Positions 1-9,341 of a stretch of DNA of 64,000 nt are shown here, one piece after another. The translations under genes and the position numbers were made by a program. The stretch comes from Oxobacter pfennigii (GTDB taxonomy: Bacteria; Bacillota; Clostridia; Clostridiales; Oxobacteraceae). Position 1 is the first letter of the stretch, and every line of letters begins with the position of its first letter. The stretch lies in the NCBI RefSeq assembly GCF_001317355.1, contig NZ_LKET01000039.1:449969-513968 (forward strand). Reading direction: 5' to 3'. A model generated the notes under the pieces. The model saw nothing but the letters and a program-made list of their open reading frames with translations, did no database searches and was not told where the DNA came from.

Positions 1-360
1 TTAAGAGGGTTGCATTTTCAGAAAAAACACCCCCAAGGAAAGCTTGTTAGAGTAATAAGCGGTGAGGTGTTTGATGTAGCAGTTGATATAAGAAAAGATT
101 CCAAAACTTATTGTGAATGGTACGGTGTTATATTAAGTGCAGAAAATAAGAGACAATTTTATATACCGGAAGGTTTTGCACATGGCTTTTTAGTTTTATC
201 AGACGAAGCAGAATTTGTATACAAATGTACTGATTTTTATCATCCAGAGGATGAAGGAGGAATCAGATGGGATGACCCAACTATAGCAATAAAATGGCCT
301 ATTACTAATATGGAGTCTGTCATATTATCAAAAAAGGATAAAGAATTGGATTTATCATAA
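1..360 (+). CDS. rfbC: dTDP-4-dehydrorhamnose 3,5-epimerase, 5' truncated by window edge
   Basis: The enzyme epimerises dTDP-4-keto-6-deoxyglucose at C3 and C5 in dTDP-L-rhamnose synthesis. The reading frame is open from base 1 and begins inside the family's LRGLHFQ motif, which carries the catalytic His, so the TTG at position 10 is an internal Leu codon and not a start. About 119 residues remain; the family is usually about 180-190, so roughly the first 60 are outside the window. Further support comes from the FYIPEGFAHGFL segment and the conserved YKCTDFYHPEDEGGIRWDDP stretch. rfbD at 27,052 supplies the next step; rfbA and rfbB are presumably to the left. A terminator follows. Confidence 0.93.
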   Translation, partial: LRGLHFQKKHPQGKLVRVISGEVFDVAVDIRKDSKTYCEWYGVILSAENKRQFYIPEGFAHGFLVLSDEAEFVYKCTDFYHPEDEGGIRWDDPTIAIKWPITNMESVILSKKDKELDLS

Positions 361-400
361 GATATAATGCTGAAAAATGGGTAATACACCAAAATTATAG

Positions 401-440
401 AAAGGCAATTACAAAAATAATGTAATTGCCTTTAATTTTA
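401..440 (+). terminator. Rho-independent terminator after rfbC
   Basis: A perfect 12-bp stem (AAAGGCAATTAC at 401-412 with its complement at 422-433), a 9-nt loop, and a T-rich tail. It separates the rhamnose genes on the left from the large operon that starts at 640. Confidence 0.8.
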
Positions 441-482
441 GTAATAGGTGCAAATATGCATGTTCATTTATTCCGTGAGTGT

Positions 483-510
483 TTGAATATAATTTGAACT
501 ATGCTATAAT
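483..510 (+). promoter_or_regulatory. Sigma-A type promoter with extended -10, head of the 27-kb glycan operon
   Basis: TTGAAT at 483-488, a 16-bp spacer, and TGCTATAAT at 502-510 (a consensus -10 with the extended TG). This predicts transcription from about 517 and a leader of about 120 nt before manC. I see no strong hairpin or antiterminator-like structure in the leader. Confidence 0.6.
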
Positions 511-639
511 TATGTAGAAATATGCTATACGTTCATTTATGTGATTTGAAATAAAATATTATAATATGCAAAGAAAATGTACTCAGATTATGAATATATA
601 AAACGATAAAGATTTTATGTATGAAAGGAGACTTATTAT

Positions 640-1716
640 ATGATATATTCTGTTATTATGGCAGGTGGAAAAGGTGAAAGATTCTGGCCCAAAAGCCGGA
701 GAAAAACACCAAAGCAATTATTATGCCTTACCAATGATGGAAAAACTATGATTCAGAATAGTATAGATAGGGTATCAAGTTTATGCTCTCCTGAAAATAC
801 ATATATTGTCACTAATAAGGATTACGCAATGCCTATCAACCATCAGCTTCCTCAAATTCCATTAGGGAACATAGTAGTGGAACCCTTTGGAAAGAATACC
901 GCTGCGTGCATTGGGCTTGCTGCCATTCATATTATGGACAAGGATAAAGATGGGGTGATGGTAGTATTACCATCCGACCATATTATTAAGAATAATCAAG
1001 AATTTTTAAGAATTCTTGATAGTGCAACAACTTTAGCTGAAGAGGGTGAAAACATAGTTACCATTGGTATCACACCTTCCTATCCGGAAACAGGATATGG
1101 CTATATTAACTTTGGTGAAAAAGCATGCGAGAAGAATAATAAAAGCATATATAAAGTTGAAAGATTTGTTGAAAAACCTGACATTAAAAAGGCTGAAGAG
1201 TATTTGGAATCAGGTAAATATTTATGGAATAGTGGCATGTTCATATGGAAAGTTTCTACTATCATGAACAATATTCATGAATATATGCCTAGGCTCTATG
1301 AAGGGCTTATGAGAATCAAAGATTCCATAAATACCAGTACATATAACGAAGTCCTATATGAGGAATATAGTAAATTCGACAGCATATCCATAGATTATGG
1401 AATAATGGAGAGGGCAGCTAAAATATTTACTATACCGGGACAATTTGGATGGGACGATGTTGGAACCTGGACAGCCCTCGAAAGAGTAAATAAGCCTGAT
1501 GATAAAGGTAATATATATAACGGTAATATTGTAAGCATTGATACAAAGGATTGTATTATTGACGGAACTCAAAAATTAATAGCAACTGTTGGAGTCGAGA
1601 ATCTGGTTATAGTTGATACCGATGATGCTATACTTGTTTGCTCAAAAGATAGGTGTCAGGACATAAAGCTGCTTTTAAGCGAAATGAAAGAGTTAAAGAG
1701 GGAAAATTACCTGTAA
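640..1716 (+). CDS. manC: Mannose-1-phosphate guanylyltransferase (copy 1)
   Basis: Makes GDP-mannose from mannose-1-phosphate and GTP in the cytoplasm, feeding gmd and fcl later in the operon. The N-terminus has the nucleotidyltransferase signature MAGGKGERFWPKSR followed by PKQ; further on are VVLPSDH, RFVEKPD and LWNSGMFIW, all typical of the family. At 358 residues it is the short form with no C-terminal phosphomannose isomerase domain. AAAGGAG at 624-630 places the ATG at 640. It is the first gene of the operon. A paralogue of similar length lies at 47,158; no phosphomannomutase is seen in the window. Confidence 0.95.
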   Translation: MIYSVIMAGGKGERFWPKSRRKTPKQLLCLTNDGKTMIQNSIDRVSSLCSPENTYIVTNKDYAMPINHQLPQIPLGNIVVEPFGKNTAACIGLAAIHIMDKDKDGVMVVLPSDHIIKNNQEFLRILDSATTLAEEGENIVTIGITPSYPETGYGYINFGEKACEKNNKSIYKVERFVEKPDIKKAEEYLESGKYLWNSGMFIWKVSTIMNNIHEYMPRLYEGLMRIKDSINTSTYNEVLYEEYSKFDSISIDYGIMERAAKIFTIPGQFGWDDVGTWTALERVNKPDDKGNIYNGNIVSIDTKDCIIDGTQKLIATVGVENLVIVDTDDAILVCSKDRCQDIKLLLSEMKELKRENYL

Positions 1717-1764
1717 AATCAAAATATAGGGAAGATACAGTTATATATGAACTAGGGGTGTGAC

Positions 1765-2565
1765 ATGAACGGCTTAAAGCAATTATTTAAAGAAATATGG
1801 ATGAATAGAAGAGTAATAATTTCATTAGCTAAGAATGACTTTAAAACAAGATTTTCAGGTTCGTTTTTCGGAATAATATGGGGTTTTGTTCAACCTATAG
1901 TAACAATATTATTATTTTGGTTTGTATTTCAAGTAGGATTTAGATCATCCTCTATTGAAGATGTGCCATTCATTTGTTGGCTGGCTTCGGGATTAATACC
2001 TTGGTTCTATTTTTCAGATGCATGGACTAATTCAGGTAACTGTTTTTTTGAATATAGTTTTCTAGTTAAAAAGGTTATGTTTAAAACCAGCGTATTACCA
2101 ATAGTGAAAATAATTTCTTCATTATTTGTCCATATCATATTAGTGTTTTTTTTGTTATTAATATATTCGTTCTATGGTTATTTTCCGAAGTTAATATATC
2201 TTCAAATAATATATTATTCCATTTGTGTAATTGCTCTGTCATTATCACTTGCTTTTATTACCGCTTCACTTGCTCCTTTTTTTAAAGATATTCTTAATAT
2301 TATTGGAATTCTAATACAGTTTGGTATGTGGTTAACCCCGATAATGTGGGATTTTAAAATGTTACCTGAAAAGTTAAGGATATTGTTTAGCATTAATCCA
2401 ATGTATTATGTTGTTCAAGGATACAGAGATACGCTTATATATAATATACCGTTCTGGCATCATCCGTATGAAACTATATGTTTTTGGATAATTACATGCT
2501 TGTTATTCATATTAGGAGCTATTCTTTATAAAAAACTAAAATTACATTTTGCAGATGTATTATAA
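1765..2565 (+). CDS. wzm: ABC-2 type polysaccharide export permease (Wzm/TagG type)
   Basis: Membrane subunit of an ABC exporter that moves a finished lipid-linked glycan across the cytoplasmic membrane. The 266 residues contain about six hydrophobic segments; the amphipathic N-terminal part (FKEIWMNRRVIISLAKNDFK) and the RFSGSFFGIIWGFVQP stretch are hallmarks of the family, as are the central LTPIMWD and INPMYYVVQGYRD segments. It lies 35 nt upstream of its ATPase. Export by this route implies that the repeat chain is completed on the cytoplasmic face, unlike the Wzx/Wzy route of the second locus. Confidence 0.9.
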   Translation: MNGLKQLFKEIWMNRRVIISLAKNDFKTRFSGSFFGIIWGFVQPIVTILLFWFVFQVGFRSSSIEDVPFICWLASGLIPWFYFSDAWTNSGNCFFEYSFLVKKVMFKTSVLPIVKIISSLFVHIILVFFLLLIYSFYGYFPKLIYLQIIYYSICVIALSLSLAFITASLAPFFKDILNIIGILIQFGMWLTPIMWDFKMLPEKLRILFSINPMYYVVQGYRDTLIYNIPFWHHPYETICFWIITCLLFILGAILYKKLKLHFADVL

Positions 2566-2600
2566 TTTAAAAACTTGAAGTATATAAAAGTGAGGAAATT

Positions 2601-3980
2601 ATGTCAAATGAAATTGCTGTAAAGATTAAGAATATAGCTAAAGTTTATAAATTGTATGATAATCCTATAGACAGACTAAAAGAAACGTTGCATCCATTTA
2701 AAAAGAAATATCACAGAGATTTTTATGCACTTAAAAATGTATCTTTTGAAATAAAAAAAGGCGAGACTGTGGGGATCATAGGAAAAAATGGCTCCGGGAA
2801 ATCCACATTATTGAAAATAATAACCGGTGTCTTAAATCCCACATTAGGATTAATTGAAGTTAAAGGCAAGATATCAGCTTTGCTTGAACTTGGAGCGGGC
2901 TTTAATCCCGAATTCACCGGTATTGAAAATATATACTTAAATGGAACTATTATGGGGTATACCAAAGAAGAGATGGGGAAAAAGATACCGGATATTATTG
3001 AATTTGCTGATATTGGTGATTTTATCAATCAACCGGTAAAGACTTATTCGAGCGGAATGTTTGTGCGCCTTGCATTTGCAGTAGCTATTAACGTGGACCC
3101 TGATATACTTATTGTTGATGAAGCATTAGCTGTAGGAGATGATTTGTTTCAGAGAAAGTGTTATTTTAAAATAGATTCCTTAAAGAAGGCAGGAAAAACA
3201 ATCATATTTGTTTCACATTCTGGTAATTTGGTTATAGAACTATGTGATAAAGCAATACTTTTGGATGCAGGTGAAATTATTTATATTGGTAATAGTAATC
3301 GTGCAGTTAATTTATATCAAAAGCTATTGTTTGCACCTATGGAGAAAAAAACACTAATAAAAGAACAAATAATCAAGACTAATTCTTGTGAAAATGGCCA
3401 AGGAAAACAAATTGATGATGAGCAATTATTAATTATTAATAATTCACTAGATATTGCAAATGATATAGATTCGGAGCCGGGTCAAGAAGAATATTTTGAT
3501 GAAGGGCTTATCAACACTGATCCTATTATATATGAAAATATGGGAGCTAGGATTTTTGACTATAAGATAATGAATTTTAAATGTGAAAGTATTAATGTGT
3601 TGAGATTTGGCAGAAGATATACATTATCATATAAAGTTGAATTTTTTACTAATTGTAATAATGTAAGATTCGGTATGACAATTAAAACTAAAACAGGTAT
3701 TGATATAAGTGGTGCAGCAACAGCTAATCCCGGTCAGGGTATACCATTCATTAAGTCGGGTACAATCCTTAATATTGAATTCGAATTTGTACCAAAACTA
3801 ACGTCAGGTGTATATTTTTTAAGATGTGGAGTTGTAGCAATAGATAAAGATAACGAAATCTTTTTAGACAGGCAGATTGATGTAATAGCATTTAGAATAA
3901 TGGAGAGGGAAAACTCACTAATGAATTCGCTTGTTGATCTTGATATTACTTCTAATGTATTTGAAATAGAAGTAAGTTAA
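2601..3980 (+). CDS. wzt: Polysaccharide ABC exporter ATPase with C-terminal glycan-recognition domain (Wzt type)
   Basis: ATP-binding subunit paired with the upstream permease. Walker A GKNGSGKST is at residues 61-69, the ABC signature YSSGM at 149-153, and Walker B ILIVDEALAVGD at 169-180. At 459 residues it is much longer than the TagH core (about 250). Residues about 240-310 are an acidic, Asn-rich linker and about 315-459 form a predicted beta-sandwich like the Wzt carbohydrate-binding domain. In the E. coli O8/O9a systems that domain reads the terminal modification of the glycan before export; the same role is inferred here. Confidence 0.9.
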   Translation: MSNEIAVKIKNIAKVYKLYDNPIDRLKETLHPFKKKYHRDFYALKNVSFEIKKGETVGIIGKNGSGKSTLLKIITGVLNPTLGLIEVKGKISALLELGAGFNPEFTGIENIYLNGTIMGYTKEEMGKKIPDIIEFADIGDFINQPVKTYSSGMFVRLAFAVAINVDPDILIVDEALAVGDDLFQRKCYFKIDSLKKAGKTIIFVSHSGNLVIELCDKAILLDAGEIIYIGNSNRAVNLYQKLLFAPMEKKTLIKEQIIKTNSCENGQGKQIDDEQLLIINNSLDIANDIDSEPGQEEYFDEGLINTDPIIYENMGARIFDYKIMNFKCESINVLRFGRRYTLSYKVEFFTNCNNVRFGMTIKTKTGIDISGAATANPGQGIPFIKSGTILNIEFEFVPKLTSGVYFLRCGVVAIDKDNEIFLDRQIDVIAFRIMERENSLMNSLVDLDITSNVFEIEVS

Positions 3981-3994
3981 TCCTGAGGTGTATT

Positions 3995-6199
3995 ATGAAA
4001 TATAAAATTACCCCTAGAAAAATTATAAAATGGATTTTGCCTTACGGATTTGTAAAAAAGTATATGGAATATAAAAATAAAATGAATGAGGTTATAGAGC
4101 CGCATATAAATGCAATTAACTATCAGGTAAATAATTATTGCAATTCAAAGTGTGTAATGTGCAATGTATGGCAGCAAAAAGATTTCCGATATATGGATAT
4201 TCAAGAATTTGAGAAAGTATTAGGCGATTCTTTGTTTAATAATGTAGAACATATTGGCATTACAGGCGGGGAACCTTCTCTTATAGCGAATCTCCCAGAT
4301 TATTTTGAAGTTTCTATAAGGCAATTAAAAAATTTAAAAGGATTAAGTGTAATTACAAATTCACTTGCAACAGAACAAATTAAAAAACAAATTGAGGCAA
4401 TAAATTTGACGTGTTTATTAAATAACAAAGAATTTTCTGTGATGCTGTCATTGGATGGTTTGGATAAAATACATGATAATAATAGAGGAATAGAAGGAAG
4501 CTATGAAAAAGTTCTAAATATGCTTGAGTGGCTAAAAGATAAAAGAATAAGCGTCTTGACAGGTACTACTATTACTAAAAATAATGTGTGGAACTTGGAT
4601 GAGCTTTTATTTTTCTTAATGAATAACAACATTTATGGAAGATTTCGAGTAGCAGAATTTATAAAAAGGCTTTATAACGATTTGAAAGATAATACATATA
4701 TCAGAAATTTTGATGATGATGAAATTTATCAATTACTATTGTTTTTCAGCAAATTAGAGTTCAAGTATGAAAAAGATCCAATAATAATAAACACTTATAG
4801 AAATATTAAACATATGCTGCAGGGTGGTAAAAGGCTTATAGAATGCCCATATAAAAATAGACAGGCTATTAACCTGAATTGTCATGGTGAAATCGCATAT
4901 TGTGCTCCAAAATCTCCTATTATAGGAAGTATTACTAAAGAATCAGGTATAAAGATTTATATTAAAAACAGAAAGGTTTTAAGAGATATACAAGAGAAAT
5001 ATTGTGATAATTGCATACATGATTATCATTCTGAACCTTCAGCTAAATTATTAGAAATATATGCTAATGAAAAAAAATATAGGGAATTAATTAGTATCAA
5101 TTCTTATAACAATCATAAAAATAGTTATAAAGTAGAAGGACATATTGAAACAATAAGCAATTATTCGATACTTATCGTTGGATGGTATGGAACCGAGACT
5201 GTTGGCGATAAAGCTATTCTAGGTGGAATAGTCGATTCTTATATAAATAACTATGGAAATGATATAAAAATCTATATTAGTTCATTATATCCTTTTGTAA
5301 CAGAACGAACGATTAAAGAATTAAATATAAATGCAATTGTAATTCCAGTTTACAGTGAGCAGTATTTAAAATATTCTTCAATGGTAGATGAAGTTGTTGT
5401 TGGTGGCGGTCCTTTGATGGAATTGGACGAATTGTCGTTAATAGAATGGGCTTTTAAAATCGCAAAAGATAATTCCAGCAAAACAACAATTTTAGGTTGT
5501 GGAATAGGACCTATATACACCGGGGAAAAAAGAGAAGCTGTCAGAGAAATATTAACTTTGGCAGATAAAATCTATTTAAGGGATTCCAAATCCATAGAAC
5601 AAGCAGAACAATTGATAGGAAGAAGTAAATTATTATTGAAAATTGATGATCCAGCGTGCAAATATATTAATAAAATCTCTGAGGATATAATTGTAGAAAA
5701 AGAACACCAAAAGCTGGCTTGCTTTTTAAGAGAGCTAACCTATGAATACAGAGCAGATATGAATTATGAAGAATTTATAAAATTTAAAAATGATTTTGAA
5801 GAAGGATTAGCATCAAATATTATATACATGTGTGATAAGATGAATATGATACCTTATTTTTATGCTATGCATAATTTTGTGATAGGAAATGACGACAGGG
5901 ATTTTAATATTGAATTTACTTCAAAATATTTTAAAAATAGAGAATACTATGTTGAAAAAAGATTATCTACGGTTGAAAATACTATTGAAGCCATGAAAAG
6001 TTCAAAATTTAATTTATGTATGAGGTTCCATTCAGTGGTGTTCAGCGATAATATTAACAGTAATTACATTGCAATAGATTATACAACTGGTGGTAAAATT
6101 AAATCCTATCTTGATGAAAAGAAGAAAATTAATCGTATGATACGTATGAAAGATATTCTAGGAAGAAAAGAAGCTTTATCTGATCTATTAGATATTTAA
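3995..6199 (+). CDS. Fusion protein: radical SAM domain plus polysaccharide pyruvyltransferase domain
   Basis: Two enzymes in one 734-residue chain. Residues 49-56 hold the radical SAM cluster motif CX3CX2C (Cys49, Cys53, Cys56) and GGEP follows at 91-94. Around residues 285-350 are further Cys residues, including CDNC, that could bind an auxiliary Fe-S cluster as in SPASM-type enzymes. From about residue 388 the sequence is a pyruvyltransferase of the CsaB/WcaK type (GWYGTETVGDKAIL, VVGGGPLMELD, MRFHSVVFS), which adds pyruvate ketals to glycans. The N-terminus carries an LPYGFVKKY peptide also found at the C-termini of two neighbouring glycosyltransferases. The radical SAM substrate is unknown. 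The ATG has GAGGTG upstream. Confidence 0.85.
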   Translation: MKYKITPRKIIKWILPYGFVKKYMEYKNKMNEVIEPHINAINYQVNNYCNSKCVMCNVWQQKDFRYMDIQEFEKVLGDSLFNNVEHIGITGGEPSLIANLPDYFEVSIRQLKNLKGLSVITNSLATEQIKKQIEAINLTCLLNNKEFSVMLSLDGLDKIHDNNRGIEGSYEKVLNMLEWLKDKRISVLTGTTITKNNVWNLDELLFFLMNNNIYGRFRVAEFIKRLYNDLKDNTYIRNFDDDEIYQLLLFFSKLEFKYEKDPIIINTYRNIKHMLQGGKRLIECPYKNRQAINLNCHGEIAYCAPKSPIIGSITKESGIKIYIKNRKVLRDIQEKYCDNCIHDYHSEPSAKLLEIYANEKKYRELISINSYNNHKNSYKVEGHIETISNYSILIVGWYGTETVGDKAILGGIVDSYINNYGNDIKIYISSLYPFVTERTIKELNINAIVIPVYSEQYLKYSSMVDEVVVGGGPLMELDELSLIEWAFKIAKDNSSKTTILGCGIGPIYTGEKREAVREILTLADKIYLRDSKSIEQAEQLIGRSKLLLKIDDPACKYINKISEDIIVEKEHQKLACFLRELTYEYRADMNYEEFIKFKNDFEEGLASNIIYMCDKMNMIPYFYAMHNFVIGNDDRDFNIEFTSKYFKNREYYVEKRLSTVENTIEAMKSSKFNLCMRFHSVVFSDNINSNYIAIDYTTGGKIKSYLDEKKKINRMIRMKDILGRKEALSDLLDI

Positions 6200-6234
6200 T
6201 ATTACGACTAAACTATAAATGAGAGGTAAGCTAA

Positions 6235-8142
6235 ATGAAAATCGCCCTTTTTAATACTCATGATAATGGCGGTGCAGGTAAGGCTGCCCTAAGGTTAAAT
6301 AAAGGATTAAATTTGATTGGTGTAGATAGTAAATTATTCGTTAGGCAGAAGTCCGTACAGGATAGCAATGTAGTACAAGTTATTTCAAATGAAATCAATA
6401 ATAGGCTTTTTGACAACTTAACTATGAAGCATTTCATAAACAATATTAAAGATGGGAATACAATTAGTTCAATCATGTACCCAAGTATTGGATTTGATTT
6501 TTTAAATATGATTAAAGATTTTGATATTATAAACCTACATTGGATTTCAATGTTCATTTCATTGGAAGCAATTCTTTACATGAGAACTACTTATAACAAA
6601 CCAATTGTATGGACATTACATGACCAAAATCCTATGACAGGTGCGTGCCATTATGCTCACGGATGTGATAGGTACAAAAATGATTGTTCAGAGTGCCCTC
6701 AGTTAGTAGAGAATAAATTTAATATCACGAAATCGATACTGGAGGCTAAAGTTAAATATTTACCCAATGATATTATTGTTGTAACTCCAAGTAAATGGAT
6801 GGCAAAATGCGCAAGAGAGAGCACGGTTTTTAAAAAGAACCGGATTGAAGTGATCCCTAATTCTTTAGAAACAGATATATATGAGCCCTATGGTAAAAGC
6901 TTTGCCAAAAAAGAATTAGGATTTACTGCAAATACAAAATTGATTTTATTTGGAGCTCAAGACTTAAAAGAAAGAAGAAAAGGCTTACATGAGTTATTAA
7001 AATCAATTAATATACTTAAAAAAGATGAATATATACAAGGTTTATTAGAAAGAAATGAGCTTTGTATATTAACTTTTGGTCATTCATCACCTTTATTGGA
7101 TGATATGAATGTTCCCTATAAAAGCATTGGCTATGTTGAAAGCGACGAGAAACTTTCAATGATATATTCAGCTTCTGATGTATTAGTACTACCTTCATTA
7201 GAAGATAACTTGCCTAACTTGATGTTGGAGAGTATGTCTTGCGGTACACCTGTTGTTGCATTTGATACAGGTGGTATGAGCGATACAATAATAAATAATG
7301 TAAATGGTTATTTATGTCCATTATATGATTCAGAAAAACTTGCATATTATATTTCAAAGGCTTTGAAATATAATATGCAAGAAGATTGTCGCAGTTTAAT
7401 CTTGGACAAATATAGACTCGAAATACAGGCAAAGAATTATAATACATTATTCCAAGAAATATCGGTAACAGATAGGAAAAGAACTGAGCATATAAATCAG
7501 CATATACCTTATATTTTCCCTGAGGTAGCCATAGGTTTATCACCTTTCATTTGCAGTGTCAGTAAAGATATCCAAAATGAATTGTACAATTTAGAAAATG
7601 AGAGAAATGTAAGCATTATAACTCAAGAAAATTTAATGCAAGAACGTGATTCGGTTATGGCGGAGCGGGAGGTTTTAAGACAAGAGTGGGACAATTCAAT
7701 ATTAGAATTTAAAAAAGTGAAACAAGAGCGAGATACAGCAATAGAAGAGCAAGAGAGATTAAGACAGGAGCGTAATAAACTAATAGTGTATCAAGAGAAT
7801 ATGAGACAGGAGCGTAATAAACTAATAGCGTATCAAGAGAAGTTGAGACAAGAACTGGATATTTTAATACTGGAACAAGAAAAGTCAAGGCAAGAACATA
7901 ATTTATTAAAAGCTGAACAGGAAAATATTATAGGAGAACTCGAGGCTTTAAAAATTGAAAATAAGAAACTAGCACAAGAAAGAAATACAGTATCAGCAGA
8001 ATTAAATAGTGTTTATAAATCAAGGTCTTGGCTGATCACATATCCAATTAGGATTTTTTGGAAGTTAACTAAAAAGTTTGTAAAGTTTATATTGCCTTAT
8101 GCAATAGTGCGATATTATCAGAAAAAAAAGTATGGATTTTAA
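6235..8142 (+). CDS. GT-B glycosyltransferase (family 4-like) with long C-terminal coiled coil
   Basis: Probable nucleotide-sugar-dependent glycosyltransferase acting on the growing lipid-linked glycan. Residues 1-405 form the catalytic part: NGGAGKAALRL near the N-terminus and SLEDNLPNLMLESMSCGTPV with the paired Glu residues of the GT4 C-lobe. Residues about 440-597 are a Glu/Gln/Arg-rich coiled coil built from RQERNKLI/YQE-like heptads, including a 42-bp tandem duplication. The last 25 residues end in FILPYAIVRYYQKKK, a basic amphipathic tail shared with neighbouring proteins and possibly a membrane-surface anchor. The coil suggests oligomerisation or a scaffold or chain-length role. Sugar specificity cannot be read. 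Confidence 0.85.
   Translation: MKIALFNTHDNGGAGKAALRLNKGLNLIGVDSKLFVRQKSVQDSNVVQVISNEINNRLFDNLTMKHFINNIKDGNTISSIMYPSIGFDFLNMIKDFDIINLHWISMFISLEAILYMRTTYNKPIVWTLHDQNPMTGACHYAHGCDRYKNDCSECPQLVENKFNITKSILEAKVKYLPNDIIVVTPSKWMAKCARESTVFKKNRIEVIPNSLETDIYEPYGKSFAKKELGFTANTKLILFGAQDLKERRKGLHELLKSINILKKDEYIQGLLERNELCILTFGHSSPLLDDMNVPYKSIGYVESDEKLSMIYSASDVLVLPSLEDNLPNLMLESMSCGTPVVAFDTGGMSDTIINNVNGYLCPLYDSEKLAYYISKALKYNMQEDCRSLILDKYRLEIQAKNYNTLFQEISVTDRKRTEHINQHIPYIFPEVAIGLSPFICSVSKDIQNELYNLENERNVSIITQENLMQERDSVMAEREVLRQEWDNSILEFKKVKQERDTAIEEQERLRQERNKLIVYQENMRQERNKLIAYQEKLRQELDILILEQEKSRQEHNLLKAEQENIIGELEALKIENKKLAQERNTVSAELNSVYKSRSWLITYPIRIFWKLTKKFVKFILPYAIVRYYQKKKYGF
7762..7845 (+). repeat. In-frame 42-bp tandem duplication within coiled-coil coding region
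   Basis: Two consecutive 42-bp units starting at 7762 and 7804 are almost identical (both begin AGACAGGAGCGTAATAAACT). Each encodes 14 residues, exactly two coiled-coil heptads, so gain or loss of a unit would lengthen or shorten the coil without disturbing register. Confidence 0.8.
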
Positions 8143-8172
8143 TATTCAATACTATGATTAGTAGGTGAAAAT

Positions 8173-9330
8173 ATGAAAAATGTGTTGTTGATATATCCTC
8201 ATAATTTTTTAGAACGTAATATGGGTACTAATAACAGGGTATATAAAATTGCAGAGTTTCTTAAAGAGAACAATTGTTCAATTGATTTATTTGCATGCAA
8301 AAATTTTGTAAGTACAACATTTGATAGCTTCAGTTTGTATAATCAAGAAGGGATTATTGACAATCTATATCTTTATGATTTTTATGAAACAAGAATTTTT
8401 AGCAAAAAATTGAAAACAAGAAGAACAATTTTAGAGAGAATATTCAATGTTAAAGAAACTATAGATTTGGATGATTGGGTCACTCCAAAATTCAAAGAAC
8501 AATTTAAGTATATATTAAATAATAAATATGATTATATAGTCATGTTCTATTTATATACTGGAGAATTATTAAATAATATTAATGACAAGTCAAGAAAAAT
8601 TTACTTTATGGAGGACTTTTTATCAGTAGGGCATTATGTCTCTAACTATAGTAATGAAGTTGGAGGACCGCTAAACAGTGAGCTAAAGAGATTAGGATAT
8701 TTCGATGATATAATATGTATTTCTTATGATGAAAAAGTTTTTTTTGAAAAGCTGATGACTGATAAAAGTTTTTACTTTCTTCCTCACTTAGTAAATCGTG
8801 AAGAAAAAGATTTAGATTTAAAAAATGATGTAGATATTTTGTTTTTGGGTTATGACAATAAATATAATATAGAGGGAGTAAATTGGTTCCTGGAATGTGT
8901 ATTGCCAAATCTAAATTCAGAAATTAATATTTATATAGTAGGGAAAGTAACAGAACATGTAAAAAAACATTATACTAATGTCATAAAAATAGATTTTGCA
9001 AAGGATTTACACAGTCTGTATTCAAGAACTAAGATTGCAATATGTCCTTTATTAAATGGCACTGGTATGAAAGTAAAAGTGGTCGAAGCCATGAGTTATG
9101 GCATACCAGTAGTATGCACATCAAGAGGCGTTGATGGTTTTCCAGATAAGTTTAAAAATGGTTGTTTAGTTTCAGATGACCCTGTGCAATTTGCTGAATT
9201 AATAAATAAACTTTTGGAAGATAGTATTTTTTATAATTCTACTTCCGATAATATACGGAGCTACTTTGGTGATATTCTTTCAATTGAAAGGAATAGTTCA
9301 GTTTTAGTAGACATCTTTGATTTAAAATAA
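8173..9330 (+). CDS. Glycosyltransferase, GT-B fold (family 4-like)
   Basis: A 385-residue cytoplasmic glycosyltransferase. The N-terminus (LLIYPHNFLERNMGTNNRVY) resembles the start of GT4 N-lobes. Near residues 295-325 is NGTGMKVKVVEAMSYGIPVV, the acceptor/donor-binding segment with conserved Glu that is typical of this group. It lies between two other transferases with 30-nt and 11-nt gaps, so it is probably translated from the same mRNA. Donor and linkage are not predictable. Confidence 0.85.
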   Translation: MKNVLLIYPHNFLERNMGTNNRVYKIAEFLKENNCSIDLFACKNFVSTTFDSFSLYNQEGIIDNLYLYDFYETRIFSKKLKTRRTILERIFNVKETIDLDDWVTPKFKEQFKYILNNKYDYIVMFYLYTGELLNNINDKSRKIYFMEDFLSVGHYVSNYSNEVGGPLNSELKRLGYFDDIICISYDEKVFFEKLMTDKSFYFLPHLVNREEKDLDLKNDVDILFLGYDNKYNIEGVNWFLECVLPNLNSEINIYIVGKVTEHVKKHYTNVIKIDFAKDLHSLYSRTKIAICPLLNGTGMKVKVVEAMSYGIPVVCTSRGVDGFPDKFKNGCLVSDDPVQFAELINKLLEDSIFYNSTSDNIRSYFGDILSIERNSSVLVDIFDLK

Positions 9331-9341
9331 GGAGACTATTT

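Noticed and set aside
10..12. TTG as the start codon of the first gene
   Set aside because: It is the Leu of the LRGLHFQ motif of RfbC; the frame is open to the window edge.
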